Shown: positions 33,915-44,506, numbered from the stretch's first letter. The stretch: 64,000 nt of DNA from VBDM01 sp035519135 (GCA_035519135.1 DATIWX010000100.1:1-64000), one strand, 5' to 3'. Notes: a model not told the origin generated them from the sequence alone. A program made the numbers and translations.

Positions 33915-36900
33915 ATGAATCCCTCGCGGCCGTTCATCGAGAGGCCGGTGGCGACGTCGCTGCTCATGGCGGCTCTGCTTCTCGCGGGCACGATCGCCTA
34001 TCGCCTGCTTCCGCTGTCCGCGCTGCCGGAAGTCGACTACCCGACCATCCAGGTAGTCACTTTCTATCCGGGCGCGAGTCCCGACGTGATGACCTCGTCG
34101 GTGACCGCGCCGCTCGAGCGCCAGTTCGGCCAGATGCCGGGGCTGAAGCAGATGTCCTCGACCAGCTCGGGTGGCGCCTCGGTGGTCACGCTCCAGTTCG
34201 GGCTGGAGCTTTCGCTGGACGTGGCCGAGCAGGAAGTCCAGGCGGCGATCAACGCCGGGTCGAATTTTCTCCCGCAGGATCTGCCCGCGCCGCCGGTATA
34301 CAGCAAGGTCAACCCCGCGGACGCGCCCATCCTCACGCTCGGCATCGGCTCGAGAACCATGCCGCTGCCGGAGGTGCAGAACCTCGTCGACACCCGCCTC
34401 GCGCAGAAGATCTCGCAATTGCCCGGGGTGGGACTGGTGACGCTCTCGGGCGGCCAGCGGCCGGCCGTGCGCGTGCAGGTGAACCCGCGTGCGCTCGCCG
34501 CCAACGGCCTCGGCCTGGAGGACGTGCGCACGGCGATCGCCTCCGCCAACGTGAACCAGGCGAAGGGCGGGTTCGACGGGCCGAGCCGCGCCTATACCAT
34601 CGACGCCAACGACCAGCTGCGCTCCGCCGCGGAATACCGGGGCGTGATCGTCGCCTACAGGAACGGCGCCCCGCTCCGGCTATCGGACGTGGCCGACGTG
34701 ATCGAGGACGCGGAGAACGTGCGCCTCGCCGCGTGGATGAACGAGGCGCCCGCGGTGATCCTCAACATCCAGCGCCAGCCCGGAGCGAACGTCATCGAAG
34801 TGGTCGACCGGGTGAAGCGCCTGCTGCCGCAGCTGACCGCCTCGCTTCCCGCGGGGGTCGAGGTGGCGACGCTCACCGACCGCACCGTCACCATCCGCGC
34901 CTCGGTCAAGGACGTGCAGTTCGAGCTGATCCTCGCCATCGCGCTGGTGGTGATGGTGATATTCCTCTTCCTGCGCACCGCCGCCGGCACGATCATTCCC
35001 AGCGTCGCCGTGCCCCTGTCCCTGGTGGGCACCTTCGGGGTGATGTATTTCGCCGGGTTCAGCATCAACAATCTCACCCTGATGGCGCTCACCATCGCCA
35101 CGGGATTCGTGGTCGACGATGCCATCGTGATGATCGAGAACATCGCGCGCTACATCGAGGAAGGCGAGCCGCCTCTCCGGGCTGCGTTGAAGGGGGCCGA
35201 GCAAATAGGATTCACCATCATCTCGCTGACGTTCTCGCTCATCGCCGTGCTGATCCCGCTGCTCTTCATGGGCGAGGTCGTCGGGCGCCTGTTCCGCGAG
35301 TTCGCGATCACCCTGGCGGTCGCTATCCTGATCTCGGCGGTGGTCTCGCTCACCCTCACGCCGATGATGTGCGCCAAGCTGCTGCGGCGGACGCCGCCCT
35401 CCGAGCAGGGCGCGTTCTACCGCGCGACCGGCCGCTGGTTCGACGAGGTGATCGGGCGATACGGCGAGATGCTCAACTGGGTGCTCGACCGGCAGACCGC
35501 GACCCTGTGGGTGTTTGCCGGCACGCTTGTGCTCACCGTCATCCTGTACGTCTTCATCCCGAAGGGATTCTTTCCCCTGCAGGACACCGGGGTCATACAG
35601 GGCGTCTCGGAGGCGCCGCAATCGATTTCGTTTGCGGCCATGGCCGAGCGCCAGCAGGCGCTGGCGCAGGCGATCCTCGAGGACCCCGCGGTGGAGAGCC
35701 TCTCGTCCTTCATCGGCGTGGACGGGACCAACACCACGCTGAACAGCGGCCGGGTGCTGATCAACCTCAAGCCGAAGGCGCAGCGCAGCGGGGTCGCGAC
35801 GGTGATCCGGCGCCTGCAGGCCAGGCTCGCGCGGGTCGAAGGCATCGCCCTCTACATGCAGCCCGTCCAGGACCTCACCATCGAGGACCGGGTGAGCCGC
35901 ACGCAGTACCAGTTCACGCTCGAGTCGGCCAATCCGGACGAGCTGTCGGAGTGGGCGCACCGCCTCGCGTCGCGGCTGTCCGAGCTGCCCCAGCTCGCCG
36001 ACGTCGCGAGCGATCTGCAGGACCAGGGACTGCAGGCGTTTCTCTCGATCGACCGCAACACGGCGGGACGGCTGGGCATCACCCCCGCGGCGATCGACGT
36101 CGCGCTCTACAACGCCTTCGGCCAGCGCCTGGTGTCGACGATCTTCACCCAGACGAACCAGTACCGCGTGGTCCTGGAGGTGAAGCCGGAGTTCCGCAGG
36201 GGGCCCGATGCGCTCAGGGACATCTACGTGGCGTCGTCCACCGGAGCGCAGATACCCCTGAGCGCGGTCACCACGGTCACCGAGAAGCCGGCCCTGCTCG
36301 CGGTCAATCACCTCGGGCAGTTTCCCGCCGCCACCATCTCCTTCAACCTGGCCCCCGGGGCCGCGCTGGGCGACGCGGTGCGGGCGATCGAGAGCGAAGC
36401 GCAGGCGCTGGGGCTGCCGCCTTCGATCCGCGCGAGCTTCCAGGGCGCGGCGCTCGCCTTCAGGGCGTCGCTCGCCAACGAGCTGCTCCTGATCCTCGCG
36501 GCGATCGTGACCATGTACATCGTGCTCGGCGTGCTCTACGAGAGCTACATCCATCCGCTCACGATTCTCTCGACCCTGCCCTCCGCCGGAGTCGGCGCGC
36601 TGCTCGCGCTCATGGTTTCGCGCACCGATCTGGGCGTGATCGCGGTGATCGGCATCGTGCTCCTCATCGGCATCGTCAAGAAGAACGCGATCATGATGAT
36701 CGACTTCGCGCTGGACGCCGAGCGCAAGGAAGGCAAGAGCCCGCGCGAGGCGATCTACCAGGCCTGCCTGTTGCGCTTCCGGCCGATCCTCATGACGACG
36801 ATGTCGGCGCTGCTCTCGGCGCTGCCGCTCATGCTCGGCACCGGGGTCGGCTCGGAGCTGCGCCATCCGCTCGGCATCACCATGGTGGGCGGCCTGATCG

Positions 36901-37022
36901 TGAGCCAGGCGCTGACGCTGTTCACCACGCCGGTGATCTACCTGTGGTTCGACCGTCTCGCGCACGGCCGCGCCGGGGAGGGATCCGTGCGAACGGGGCC
37001 GCTGGAGGGGGAGCGCCCGTGA
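33915..37022 (+). CDS. mdtB: MdtB-like RND transporter subunit
   Basis: A 1035-residue RND pump protein starting 'MNPSRPFIERPVATSLLMAALLLAG', with 12 helices in two repeats and the family proton-relay segment 'IATGFVVDDAIVMIENIARYIE'. The 'PEVDYPTIQVVTFYPGASPDVM' opening is typical of MdtB. The length agrees with E. coli MdtB (1040). MdtB and MdtC form a mixed trimer. The stop overlaps the mdtC start (GTGA). Confidence 0.92.
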   Translation: MNPSRPFIERPVATSLLMAALLLAGTIAYRLLPLSALPEVDYPTIQVVTFYPGASPDVMTSSVTAPLERQFGQMPGLKQMSSTSSGGASVVTLQFGLELSLDVAEQEVQAAINAGSNFLPQDLPAPPVYSKVNPADAPILTLGIGSRTMPLPEVQNLVDTRLAQKISQLPGVGLVTLSGGQRPAVRVQVNPRALAANGLGLEDVRTAIASANVNQAKGGFDGPSRAYTIDANDQLRSAAEYRGVIVAYRNGAPLRLSDVADVIEDAENVRLAAWMNEAPAVILNIQRQPGANVIEVVDRVKRLLPQLTASLPAGVEVATLTDRTVTIRASVKDVQFELILAIALVVMVIFLFLRTAAGTIIPSVAVPLSLVGTFGVMYFAGFSINNLTLMALTIATGFVVDDAIVMIENIARYIEEGEPPLRAALKGAEQIGFTIISLTFSLIAVLIPLLFMGEVVGRLFREFAITLAVAILISAVVSLTLTPMMCAKLLRRTPPSEQGAFYRATGRWFDEVIGRYGEMLNWVLDRQTATLWVFAGTLVLTVILYVFIPKGFFPLQDTGVIQGVSEAPQSISFAAMAERQQALAQAILEDPAVESLSSFIGVDGTNTTLNSGRVLINLKPKAQRSGVATVIRRLQARLARVEGIALYMQPVQDLTIEDRVSRTQYQFTLESANPDELSEWAHRLASRLSELPQLADVASDLQDQGLQAFLSIDRNTAGRLGITPAAIDVALYNAFGQRLVSTIFTQTNQYRVVLEVKPEFRRGPDALRDIYVASSTGAQIPLSAVTTVTEKPALLAVNHLGQFPAATISFNLAPGAALGDAVRAIESEAQALGLPPSIRASFQGAALAFRASLANELLLILAAIVTMYIVLGVLYESYIHPLTILSTLPSAGVGALLALMVSRTDLGVIAVIGIVLLIGIVKKNAIMMIDFALDAERKEGKSPREAIYQACLLRFRPILMTTMSALLSALPLMLGTGVGSELRHPLGITMVGGLIVSQALTLFTTPVIYLWFDRLAHGRAGEGSVRTGPLEGERP

Positions 37023-40000
37023 ACCTCACCGAGCCCTTCATCCGGCGCCCGGTCGCCACCACGCTCCTCACCGCGGGCATCACGCTCGCCGGCGCAACCG
37101 CCTTCGGCCTGCTGCCGGTTGCGCCGCTGCCGCAGGTCGACTTCCCCACGATCTCGGTGCAGGCGCAGCTTCCCGGGGCAAGCCCCGAGGTGATGGCGGC
37201 CACGGTCGCGACGCCGCTCGAGCGCGCGCTCGGCCGCATCGCCGGGGTGACCGAGATGACGTCTTCCTCGTCGCTGGGCAACGCGCGCATCACCCTGCAG
37301 TTCGATCTGAACCGCGACATCGACGGCGCCGCGCGCGACGTGCAGGCGGCGATCAACGCGGCGAGGAGCCAGCTGCCGACCAGCCTGCCGCGCAACCCCA
37401 CCTACCGCAAGGTCAACCCGGCCGACGCGCCGGTCATGATCCTCGCGCTGACCTCCGACACCATGGACCGCGGCCAGATGTACGACGCGGCTTCCACCAT
37501 CCTCGCGCAGCGCATTTCCCAGGTGAGCGGGGTCGGGCAGGTCACGGTGGGCGGTGCGTCGTTGCCGGCGGTGCGGGTCGAGCTCAATCCCACGGCGCTC
37601 AACAGCTACGGCGTCGCGCTCGACGACGTGCGCGCGGCGCTCGCCGCGGCGAATGCCAACCGCCCCAAGGGGTCGGTCGAGGACGGCGACCGCCACTGGC
37701 AGATCCAGGCCAACGACCAGGCGAAGAAGGCGAGCGAGTACATTCCCTTGATCGTCGCCTACCGGAACGGCGCCGCGGTGCGCCTGGCCGATGTCGCCGA
37801 GGTGGTGGATTCGGTGGAGGACCTGCGCAACGCCGGATCCGCGAACGGGAAGCCCTCGGTGCTGCTCATCATCAACCGGCAGCCGAACGCCAACATCATC
37901 GAGACGGCGGAGCGCGTGCGCGAGCTCATGCCGCTGTTGCGCGCATCCATTCCCAGGGCGATCAATCTGGACGTGGTGCTCGAGCGCACCAGCACCATCC
38001 GCGCGTCGCTGCGCGAGGTGGAGCGCACGCTGCTGATCGCGATGGCACTGGTGATCCTGGTGGTGTTCGTGTTCCTGCGCAATGCCCGCGCAACGCTCAT
38101 CCCCGCGGTCGCCGTGCCGGTTTCGCTGGTGGCGACCTTCGGCGTGATGTACCTCGCCGGGTTCAGCCTGAACAACCTGTCGCTGATGGCCCTGACCATC
38201 GCCACCGGATTCGTGGTCGACGACGCGATCGTGGTGCTGGAGAACGTGTCGCGCCACATCGAGCGCGGCCTGACGCCGTTCCAGGCGGCGCTGCTCGGGG
38301 CGAAGCAGGTGAGCTTCACCGTCCTGTCGATGAGCCTCTCGCTCATCGCGGTGTTCATCCCCATCCTGCTCATGGGCGGCATCGTCGGGCGCCTCTTCCG
38401 CGAGTTCGCAGTGACCCTCTCGGTCGCGATCCTGGTGTCGCTCGCGGTGTCATTGACGACGACGCCGATGATGTGCGCGCGGCTGCTGAAGGCGCGCGGC
38501 GAGAAGCGCCCGGGGCGCCTCTTCGCCGCGAGCGAGCGCGTATTCAAGTGGATGCTCGCCGAGTACGAAGCGAGCCTTTCGTGGGCGCTGCGCCATTCGC
38601 GCCTGATGATGCTGCTCCTCGCCGCGACCATTGGGCTCAACGTCTATCTGTACATCGTCGTGCCGAAGGGCTTCTTCCCGCAGCAGGACACCGGCCGTAT
38701 GATCGGTTTCATCCAGGCCGACCAGGGCATCTCCTTCCAGGCGATGCGGCAGAAGCTCGCCGATTTCATCGAGATCGTGCGCGCCGACCCCGCCGTGGAG
38801 AACGTGGTGGGCTTCACCGGGGGCGGCCAGCGCAACTCCGGATTCATGTTCCTTTCGCTCAAGGCCCTCAGGGACCGCGGGATCAGCGCCGATCAGGTGG
38901 TGGCGCGGCTGCGCCCGCGCCTCGCCCAGGAGGCCGGAGCGAGCCTGTTCCTGGTGCCGGTGCAGGACATCCGCATCGGCGGCCGGCAATCGGGCGCGCA
39001 GTACCAGTACACGCTGCAGGCGGACGATCTGTCCGATCTGCGCCTGTGGGAGCCGCGCGTGCGCCAGGCGCTGTCCCAGCTGCCCGAGCTCACCGACGTG
39101 AACACCGATCAGCAGGAGAAGGGGCTGGAAACCCTGGTGACGATCGACCGGCCCACGGCCGCGCGCATGGGCCTCACGCCCAAGATGATCGATACGACGC
39201 TCTACAACGCCTTCGGCCAGGCGCAGGTGTCGACCATCTACCAGGCGCTCAACCAGTACCACGTGGTGATGGAGGTCGCGCCGCAGTACTGGCAGACTCC
39301 CGACGCCCTGAACGGCGTCTACGTGCTCTCGCCCACCAGGGGCCAGGTGCCGCTCAACGCGATCGCGCGCTATGAGCCGAGCACCGCGCCGCTCGCGGTC
39401 AACCACCAGGGCCAGTTCGTGGCCTCCACGATCTCCTTCAATCTGCCCGTAGGGGTGACCTTGGGCGAGGCGACGACCGCGATCAACGACGCGATGGCGC
39501 GCATCGGCGTGCCGACCACCGTCCACGGGAGCTTTCAGGGAACGGCGCGCGCCTTCCAGGCCTCGCTCGACAGCCAACCCTTTCTCATCCTGGCCGCGCT
39601 CATCGCCGTATACATCGTGCTGGGCGTCCTCTACGAGAGCACCATCCACCCGATCACGATCCTCTCGACGCTTCCGTCGGCGGGCGTGGGCGCCCTGCTC
39701 GCCCTGATGGCGTTTCGCACCGAGCTCAGCATCATCGCCCTGATCGGCGTGATCCTCCTCATCGGCATCGTCAAGAAGAACGCCATCATGATGATCGATT
39801 TCGCCATCGAGGCCGAGCGCAGTGAGGGCATGCGGCCCGAGGAGGCGATCTTCCAGGCCTGCCTGCTGCGCTTTCGTCCGATCATGATGACCACCATGGC
39901 GGCGATGCTCGGCGCGGTTCCGCTCGCGATCGGATTCGGGGACGGCTCGGAGTTTCGCCGGCCGCTCGGCATCTCGATCGTCGGCGGCCTCATCGTGAGC

Positions 40001-40120
40001 CAGCTGTTGACGCTGTACACGACTCCGGTGGTCTATCTGTACTTCGACCGCTTCCGCCTGTGGAGCGCCCGCGTGTTCGGTCGCCGCCGGGGCGGTGCCG
40101 CGGCCGCGGAGGCGTCGTGA
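37019..40120 (+). CDS. mdtC: MdtC-like RND transporter subunit
   Basis: A 1033-residue RND pump protein ('NLTEPFIRRPVATTLLTAGITLAG'; 'PQVDFPTISVQAQLPGASPEVM'; 'IATGFVVDDAIVVLENVSRHIERG'), paralogous to the gene before it. Both the first and last residues are shared with neighbours through GTGA overlaps, so mdtB, mdtC and the outer-membrane factor are translationally coupled. Likely substrates are novobiocin-type compounds and bile salts, as in E. coli. No BaeSR-type two-component system is nearby. Confidence 0.92.
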   Translation: MNLTEPFIRRPVATTLLTAGITLAGATAFGLLPVAPLPQVDFPTISVQAQLPGASPEVMAATVATPLERALGRIAGVTEMTSSSSLGNARITLQFDLNRDIDGAARDVQAAINAARSQLPTSLPRNPTYRKVNPADAPVMILALTSDTMDRGQMYDAASTILAQRISQVSGVGQVTVGGASLPAVRVELNPTALNSYGVALDDVRAALAAANANRPKGSVEDGDRHWQIQANDQAKKASEYIPLIVAYRNGAAVRLADVAEVVDSVEDLRNAGSANGKPSVLLIINRQPNANIIETAERVRELMPLLRASIPRAINLDVVLERTSTIRASLREVERTLLIAMALVILVVFVFLRNARATLIPAVAVPVSLVATFGVMYLAGFSLNNLSLMALTIATGFVVDDAIVVLENVSRHIERGLTPFQAALLGAKQVSFTVLSMSLSLIAVFIPILLMGGIVGRLFREFAVTLSVAILVSLAVSLTTTPMMCARLLKARGEKRPGRLFAASERVFKWMLAEYEASLSWALRHSRLMMLLLAATIGLNVYLYIVVPKGFFPQQDTGRMIGFIQADQGISFQAMRQKLADFIEIVRADPAVENVVGFTGGGQRNSGFMFLSLKALRDRGISADQVVARLRPRLAQEAGASLFLVPVQDIRIGGRQSGAQYQYTLQADDLSDLRLWEPRVRQALSQLPELTDVNTDQQEKGLETLVTIDRPTAARMGLTPKMIDTTLYNAFGQAQVSTIYQALNQYHVVMEVAPQYWQTPDALNGVYVLSPTRGQVPLNAIARYEPSTAPLAVNHQGQFVASTISFNLPVGVTLGEATTAINDAMARIGVPTTVHGSFQGTARAFQASLDSQPFLILAALIAVYIVLGVLYESTIHPITILSTLPSAGVGALLALMAFRTELSIIALIGVILLIGIVKKNAIMMIDFAIEAERSEGMRPEEAIFQACLLRFRPIMMTTMAAMLGAVPLAIGFGDGSEFRRPLGISIVGGLIVSQLLTLYTTPVVYLYFDRFRLWSARVFGRRRGGAAAAEAS

Positions 40121-41589
40121 AGCGCGGTGCGCTGCTGCTGCTTCTCGCTTTCTCCGGTTGCGCGGTCGGGCCGGACTACCAGCGGCCGTCCGTCGAAGTG
40201 CCCGCCGGGTACAAGGAGGCGGGGGAGTGGAAGGTGGCGCAGCCGCGGGACGACGCGAGCCCCAGCCAGTGGTGGGAGATGTTCGGCGATCCCGATCTCA
40301 ACGCGCTCATGGAGCAGGTGGAGATATCCAACCAGAACGTGCTCGCCGCCGAGGCGCAGTTCCGCCGGGCGCAGGCGATCGTGGCGGCGTCGCGCGCCGC
40401 CTACTTCCCGACGGTAACGGCCAACGCATCGATCGCCCGCAGCCGCTCACCGACCGGAGTGGTCGGGGGCACCAGCGCCGGCCGCATCATCACCAACCGC
40501 TCCGCCAGCCTCGACGCCGGATGGGAGCTGGACCTGTGGGGGCGCGTGCGGCGGGGAGCGGAGTCGAGCGAGGCGAGCGCGCAGGCGAGCGCGGCCGACC
40601 TCGCCGGAGCGCGCCTGTCGTCGCAGGCCGCGCTGGCGTCGAGCTACCTGCTGCTGCGCACGATCGACGCACAGAAGCGGATTCTCGACGAGTCTGTCGC
40701 GGCGTTCCAGAGGTCCTACGATCTGACGAAGAACCGCTACGAGGCGGGTGTCGCCGCTAAGGTGGACGTGGTGCAGGCCGAGACGCAGCTCAAAAGCACG
40801 CTCGCGGATTCCATCGATCTCGGCGTGCAACGCGCCCAGCTCGAGCACGCCATCGCGGTGCTGGCAGGCAAGGCGCCCGGGGCGTTCACGATCGCGCCCA
40901 GGCCGCCCGACGTGGCGCGCGCGCCGCTTTCGATCAGGATGCCGCCGATCCCAACGGAGGTTCCGTCCGCGCTCCTCGAGCGCCGGCCGGACATCGCCTC
41001 GGCTGAGCGCCTCGTCGCCTCGGCCAACGCGCAGATCGGCGTCGCGAAGGCGGCGTATTTTCCGTCGCTGACCCTGTCCGGATCCTACGGCTCGCGCGCG
41101 GGCGACGCCGCCAGCTGGTTCACCGCGCCCAGCACTTTCTGGGCATACGGGCCGGCGCTGGCGCAGTCGATCTTCGACGCAGGCCTGCGGCGGGCGCAGA
41201 CCGATCAGGCGATCGCCGCTTACGACGCCACCGTCGCCCAATACCGCCAGACCGTGCTTGCGGGATTCCAGGAGGTCGAGGACAACCTCGCCGCGCTGCG
41301 CATCCTCGACGAGGAGGCGAAAGTCCAGGAGGAAGCGGTGCGTGCGGCGCGAGAATCCGTGACGCTCACGACCAACCAGTACAAGGCCGGCATCGTGAGC
41401 TACATCAACGTCGTGGCGGTGCAGACCGCGTGGCTGAACAACGAGCGGGCCGCGATGGTGGTGCTCGGGCGCAGGCTCGTCGCCGCGGTGACGCTGCTCA
41501 AGGCGCTGGGCGGCGACTGGAGCACGGCCGATCTCCCCGAGGGCGAAGCCCTGCGTGAGCGCACGATGCCCGCGTCGGCGGCGCGCTAG
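40117..41589 (+). CDS. NodT/OprM-type outer-membrane efflux lipoprotein
   Basis: A 490-residue lipoprotein with lipobox AFSGC, then 'AVGPDYQRPSVEVPAGY' and two OEP repeats ('VPSALLERRPDIASAERLVASANAQIGVAKAAYFPSLTLSGSYG', 'YKAGIVSYINVVAVQTAWL'). It forms the trimeric exit duct for MdtABC. The GTG start overlaps the mdtC stop. Confidence 0.9.
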   Translation: MKRGALLLLLAFSGCAVGPDYQRPSVEVPAGYKEAGEWKVAQPRDDASPSQWWEMFGDPDLNALMEQVEISNQNVLAAEAQFRRAQAIVAASRAAYFPTVTANASIARSRSPTGVVGGTSAGRIITNRSASLDAGWELDLWGRVRRGAESSEASAQASAADLAGARLSSQAALASSYLLLRTIDAQKRILDESVAAFQRSYDLTKNRYEAGVAAKVDVVQAETQLKSTLADSIDLGVQRAQLEHAIAVLAGKAPGAFTIAPRPPDVARAPLSIRMPPIPTEVPSALLERRPDIASAERLVASANAQIGVAKAAYFPSLTLSGSYGSRAGDAASWFTAPSTFWAYGPALAQSIFDAGLRRAQTDQAIAAYDATVAQYRQTVLAGFQEVEDNLAALRILDEEAKVQEEAVRAARESVTLTTNQYKAGIVSYINVVAVQTAWLNNERAAMVVLGRRLVAAVTLLKALGGDWSTADLPEGEALRERTMPASAAR

Positions 41590-41640
41590 GAGCCGAATGC
41601 CTCGTGGTAGTATCTTGATTTTGAAGACTTTGAAAGCGCC

Positions 41641-42912
41641 ATGTTCCCCTCGAGGAGCAGTCTCGCCCAAGCCGATCCGGAGCTCTGGGCCGCAATCCAG
41701 CAGGAAAACCAGCGCCAGGAAGACCACATCGAGCTGATCGCCTCGGAGAACTACGCGAGCCCGAACGTGCTCGCGGCGCAAGGCTCGCAGCTCACCAACA
41801 AGTACGCCGAGGGCCTGCCCGGCAAACGCTATTACGGCGGCTGCGAGTTCGTCGACATCGCGGAGCAGCTCGCGATCGACCGCGTCAAGCAGCTGTTTGG
41901 AGCGGACGCCGCCAACGTGCAGCCCAACTCGGGCTCGCAGGCGAACCAGGCGGTGTTCTTCGCCGCGATGAAGCCCGGCGACACTTTCCTCGGGATGTCG
42001 CTCGCGATGGGCGGCCACCTCACCCACGGCTCGCCGGTCAACCTCAGCGGCAAATGGTTCAACGTCCTGAGCTACGGCCTGAACGACAGGGAAGAAATCG
42101 ACTACGAGGCGCTTGAGCGCCTGGCGCACGAGCACCGGCCCAAGCTCATCCTCGCCGGCGCGTCCGCATACTCCTTGCGAATGGACTTCGAGCGCATCGG
42201 CCGGGTGGCGCGGGAGGTCGGCGCGTATTTCATGGTCGATATGGCGCACTACGCCGGCCTGATCGCGGCGGGCGAGTATCCGAGCCCGGTCGGTATCGCC
42301 GATTTCGTCACCAGCACCACGCACAAGACGCTGCGCGGACCGCGTGGCGGATTCGTGCTGATGCGCGCCGAGCACGAGAAGATGATCAACTCCGCGGTAT
42401 TTCCCGGATTGCAGGGCGGGCCGCTGATGCACGTGATCGCCGCCAAGGCGGCCGCCTTCAAGGAGGCGCTCGCGCCCGAGTTCAGGGTCTACCAGAAGCA
42501 GGTGATGGTCAACGCGCGCAGGATGGCCGAGGCGCTGGCGGCGCGCGGTTTGCGCATCGTGTCGGGGCGAACCGAGAGCCACATGTTCCTGCTCGACCTG
42601 CGTGCGAAGAGCGTCACCGGCAAGGACGCCGAGGAAGCGCTCGGCCGGGCGCACATCACCGTGAACAAGAACGCCATCCCCAACGATCCGCAGAAGCCCT
42701 TCGTCGCGAGCGGCATCCGCATCGGCTCGCCGGCCATGACCACGCGTGGCTTCCGCGAGGCCGAGGCCGTGCAGCTCGGCAACCTGATCGCCGACGTGCT
42801 GGACGCGCCGCGCGACGACAAGGTCGCGAAGCGCGTGGCGGCCGAGGTGGCCGAGCTGTGCCGACGGCATCCGGTCTATCGTGCCGCCGAAGAGCGCGTG
42901 GCGGCTGTGTGA
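41641..42912 (+). CDS. glyA: Serine hydroxymethyltransferase
   Basis: A 423-residue PLP enzyme that interconverts serine and glycine with tetrahydrofolate. 'ELIASENYASPNVLAAQGSQLTNKYAEGLPGKRYYGG' and the cofactor Lys229 in 'TSTTHKTLRGPRGG' are diagnostic. It begins a row of housekeeping genes (glyA-nrdR-ribD) in a common proteobacterial order, 51 bases after the efflux operon, with GAAAG before the ATG. Confidence 0.96.
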   Translation: MFPSRSSLAQADPELWAAIQQENQRQEDHIELIASENYASPNVLAAQGSQLTNKYAEGLPGKRYYGGCEFVDIAEQLAIDRVKQLFGADAANVQPNSGSQANQAVFFAAMKPGDTFLGMSLAMGGHLTHGSPVNLSGKWFNVLSYGLNDREEIDYEALERLAHEHRPKLILAGASAYSLRMDFERIGRVAREVGAYFMVDMAHYAGLIAAGEYPSPVGIADFVTSTTHKTLRGPRGGFVLMRAEHEKMINSAVFPGLQGGPLMHVIAAKAAAFKEALAPEFRVYQKQVMVNARRMAEALAARGLRIVSGRTESHMFLLDLRAKSVTGKDAEEALGRAHITVNKNAIPNDPQKPFVASGIRIGSPAMTTRGFREAEAVQLGNLIADVLDAPRDDKVAKRVAAEVAELCRRHPVYRAAEERVAAV

Positions 42913-42921
42913 GGACGCACG

Positions 42922-43401
42922 GTGAAGTGCCCGTACTGCAAGGCTGAAGACACCGCGGTCATCGACTCGCGCGAGTCCGACGACGGCGACAGTACGCGGC
43001 GGCGGCGCCAGTGCGAGTCCTGCGGAAAGCGCTTCACCACTTACGAGCGCGTGGAACTCTCCATGCCGATGGTGGTGAAGTCCAACGGCAACCGCGTTCC
43101 CTACGACCGCGAAAAGGTGCGCACCGGCTTCATGCGGGCGCTGCACAAGCGGCCGGTGCCCACCGAATACGTGGACCAGGCGATCACCCGCATCGAGCAG
43201 CGCGTCCTCGCCCTGGGCGAGCGCGAGCTGGCGAGCCGCGTGATCGGCGAGATGGTGATGCGCGAGCTGAAGAAGATGGACGACGTCGCCTACATTCGCT
43301 TCGCCTCGGTGTACGAGGATTTCCAGCGCGTCGACGATTTCCACGACGCGATCCGCGAGGTCAAGAAGCCCGAGAAGCGCGCGCGCGGCGCCGCCAAGTA
43401 A
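42922..43401 (+). CDS. nrdR: Transcriptional repressor NrdR
   Basis: A 159-residue protein with a zinc ribbon (Cys3, 6, 31 and 34) and an ATP-cone domain (about 49-139, 'MVVKSNGNRVPYDREKVRTGFMRAL'). It represses ribonucleotide reductase genes according to ATP/dATP level. The start is GTG, and its stop overlaps the ribD start (TAATG). Confidence 0.95.
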   Translation: MKCPYCKAEDTAVIDSRESDDGDSTRRRRQCESCGKRFTTYERVELSMPMVVKSNGNRVPYDREKVRTGFMRALHKRPVPTEYVDQAITRIEQRVLALGERELASRVIGEMVMRELKKMDDVAYIRFASVYEDFQRVDDFHDAIREVKKPEKRARGAAK

Positions 43402-44483
43402 TGTTCAGCGTCGCCGACCGCGAGTTCATGCGGCAGGCGCTCCAGCTCGCCGAGCGCGGGCTCTACAGCACGACCCCGAATCCGCGCGTCGGCTGCGTCA
43501 TCGTGAGGGACGGCGCGGTTCTCGCGACCGGGTGGCACGAGAAGGCGGGTCTGCCTCACGCGGAAGCCCTGGCGCTGAAAGCGGCGGGCGAGCGCGCGCG
43601 CGGCGCGACGCTCTACCTCAATCTCGAGCCCTGCAGCCACCATGGCCGGACGCCGCCCTGCGCCGACGCGATCGTCGCGGCCGGGGTCGGGCGCGTGGTG
43701 GCGGCGATGCAGGATCCCAACCCCAAGGTCTCGGGCGCGGGCTTCGCCAAGCTGCGCACCGCGGGAATCGAGGTCGAGCACGGGCTGATGGAAGACGAGG
43801 CGCGCGAGCTCAACATCGGCTTCGTCGCCCGCATGACCCGCGGGCGCCCCTGGGTGCGCATGAAGATCGCGGCGAGCCTGGACGGCCGCACGGCGCTCGC
43901 CAACGGCAAGAGCCAGTGGATCACCGGAGAGGCGGCGAGGGCGGACGGGCATCGCTGGCGCGCCCGCGCCTGTGCCATCCTCACCGGCCACGGCACCGTG
44001 AGGGACGACGACCCTCGGCTCAATGTGCGCGGGGTCGACACGCCGCGGCAGCCGCTCAGGATCGTCGTCGATTCGAGGTTCGAGACGCCGCCGTCGGCTC
44101 GCGTACTGAAAGAGGGGAAGACGCTGATTGCGGGCGCAGTGAGAGAGTCGAAACGGATTGCGGCCCTAGAGAAAGCCGGCGCCGAGACCGTCATCATCCC
44201 CAACGACCGCGGCAAGGTCGAGCTGTTCAAGCTCATGGAAGCGCTCGCTCGCCGCGAGCTGAACGAAATCCACGTCGAAGGCGGCGCCAAGCTGAACGGC
44301 TCGCTGCTCCAGGCCGGCGTGGTCGACGAGCTGCTCGTCTATCTCGCGCCGAGCGTCATCGGTGATTCGGGTCGGGGGATGTTCGACTTGCCGGAGCCGA
44401 CCGAACTTTCGGCGAGTACGGCGCTGAAGATTCGCGAGGTCGAGCGCATGGGCGAAGACCTTCGCATTCTGGCGAGGATTTGA
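43401..44483 (+). CDS. ribD: RibD, bifunctional riboflavin deaminase/reductase
   Basis: A 360-residue protein. The N-terminal zinc deaminase has HAE at 53-55 and 'PCSHHGRTPPC' (Cys78, Cys87); the C-terminal reductase (about 148-360) has 'MKIAASLDGRTALANGKSQWITG' and 'IHVEGGAKLNGSLL'. It carries out two steps of riboflavin synthesis from GTP. ribE follows 0.8 kb downstream, beyond a methyltransferase gene on the opposite strand. Confidence 0.95.
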   Translation: MFSVADREFMRQALQLAERGLYSTTPNPRVGCVIVRDGAVLATGWHEKAGLPHAEALALKAAGERARGATLYLNLEPCSHHGRTPPCADAIVAAGVGRVVAAMQDPNPKVSGAGFAKLRTAGIEVEHGLMEDEARELNIGFVARMTRGRPWVRMKIAASLDGRTALANGKSQWITGEAARADGHRWRARACAILTGHGTVRDDDPRLNVRGVDTPRQPLRIVVDSRFETPPSARVLKEGKTLIAGAVRESKRIAALEKAGAETVIIPNDRGKVELFKLMEALARRELNEIHVEGGAKLNGSLLQAGVVDELLVYLAPSVIGDSGRGMFDLPEPTELSASTALKIREVERMGEDLRILARI

Positions 44484-44487
44484 GATA

Positions 44488-44506
44488 ACCGGGGACAGAC
44501 CCCGGT
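44488..44506. repeat. Possible REP-like hairpin (GGGACAGACCCC core)
   Basis: ACCGGGG and CCCCGGT enclose the loop ACAGA. The core resembles the GGGGTCTGTCCCC repeats scattered in many betaproteobacterial genomes. It sits in the 132-base gap between ribD and the methyltransferase, which otherwise shows nothing coding. It could also act as a terminator stem, though no T-run follows. Confidence 0.4.
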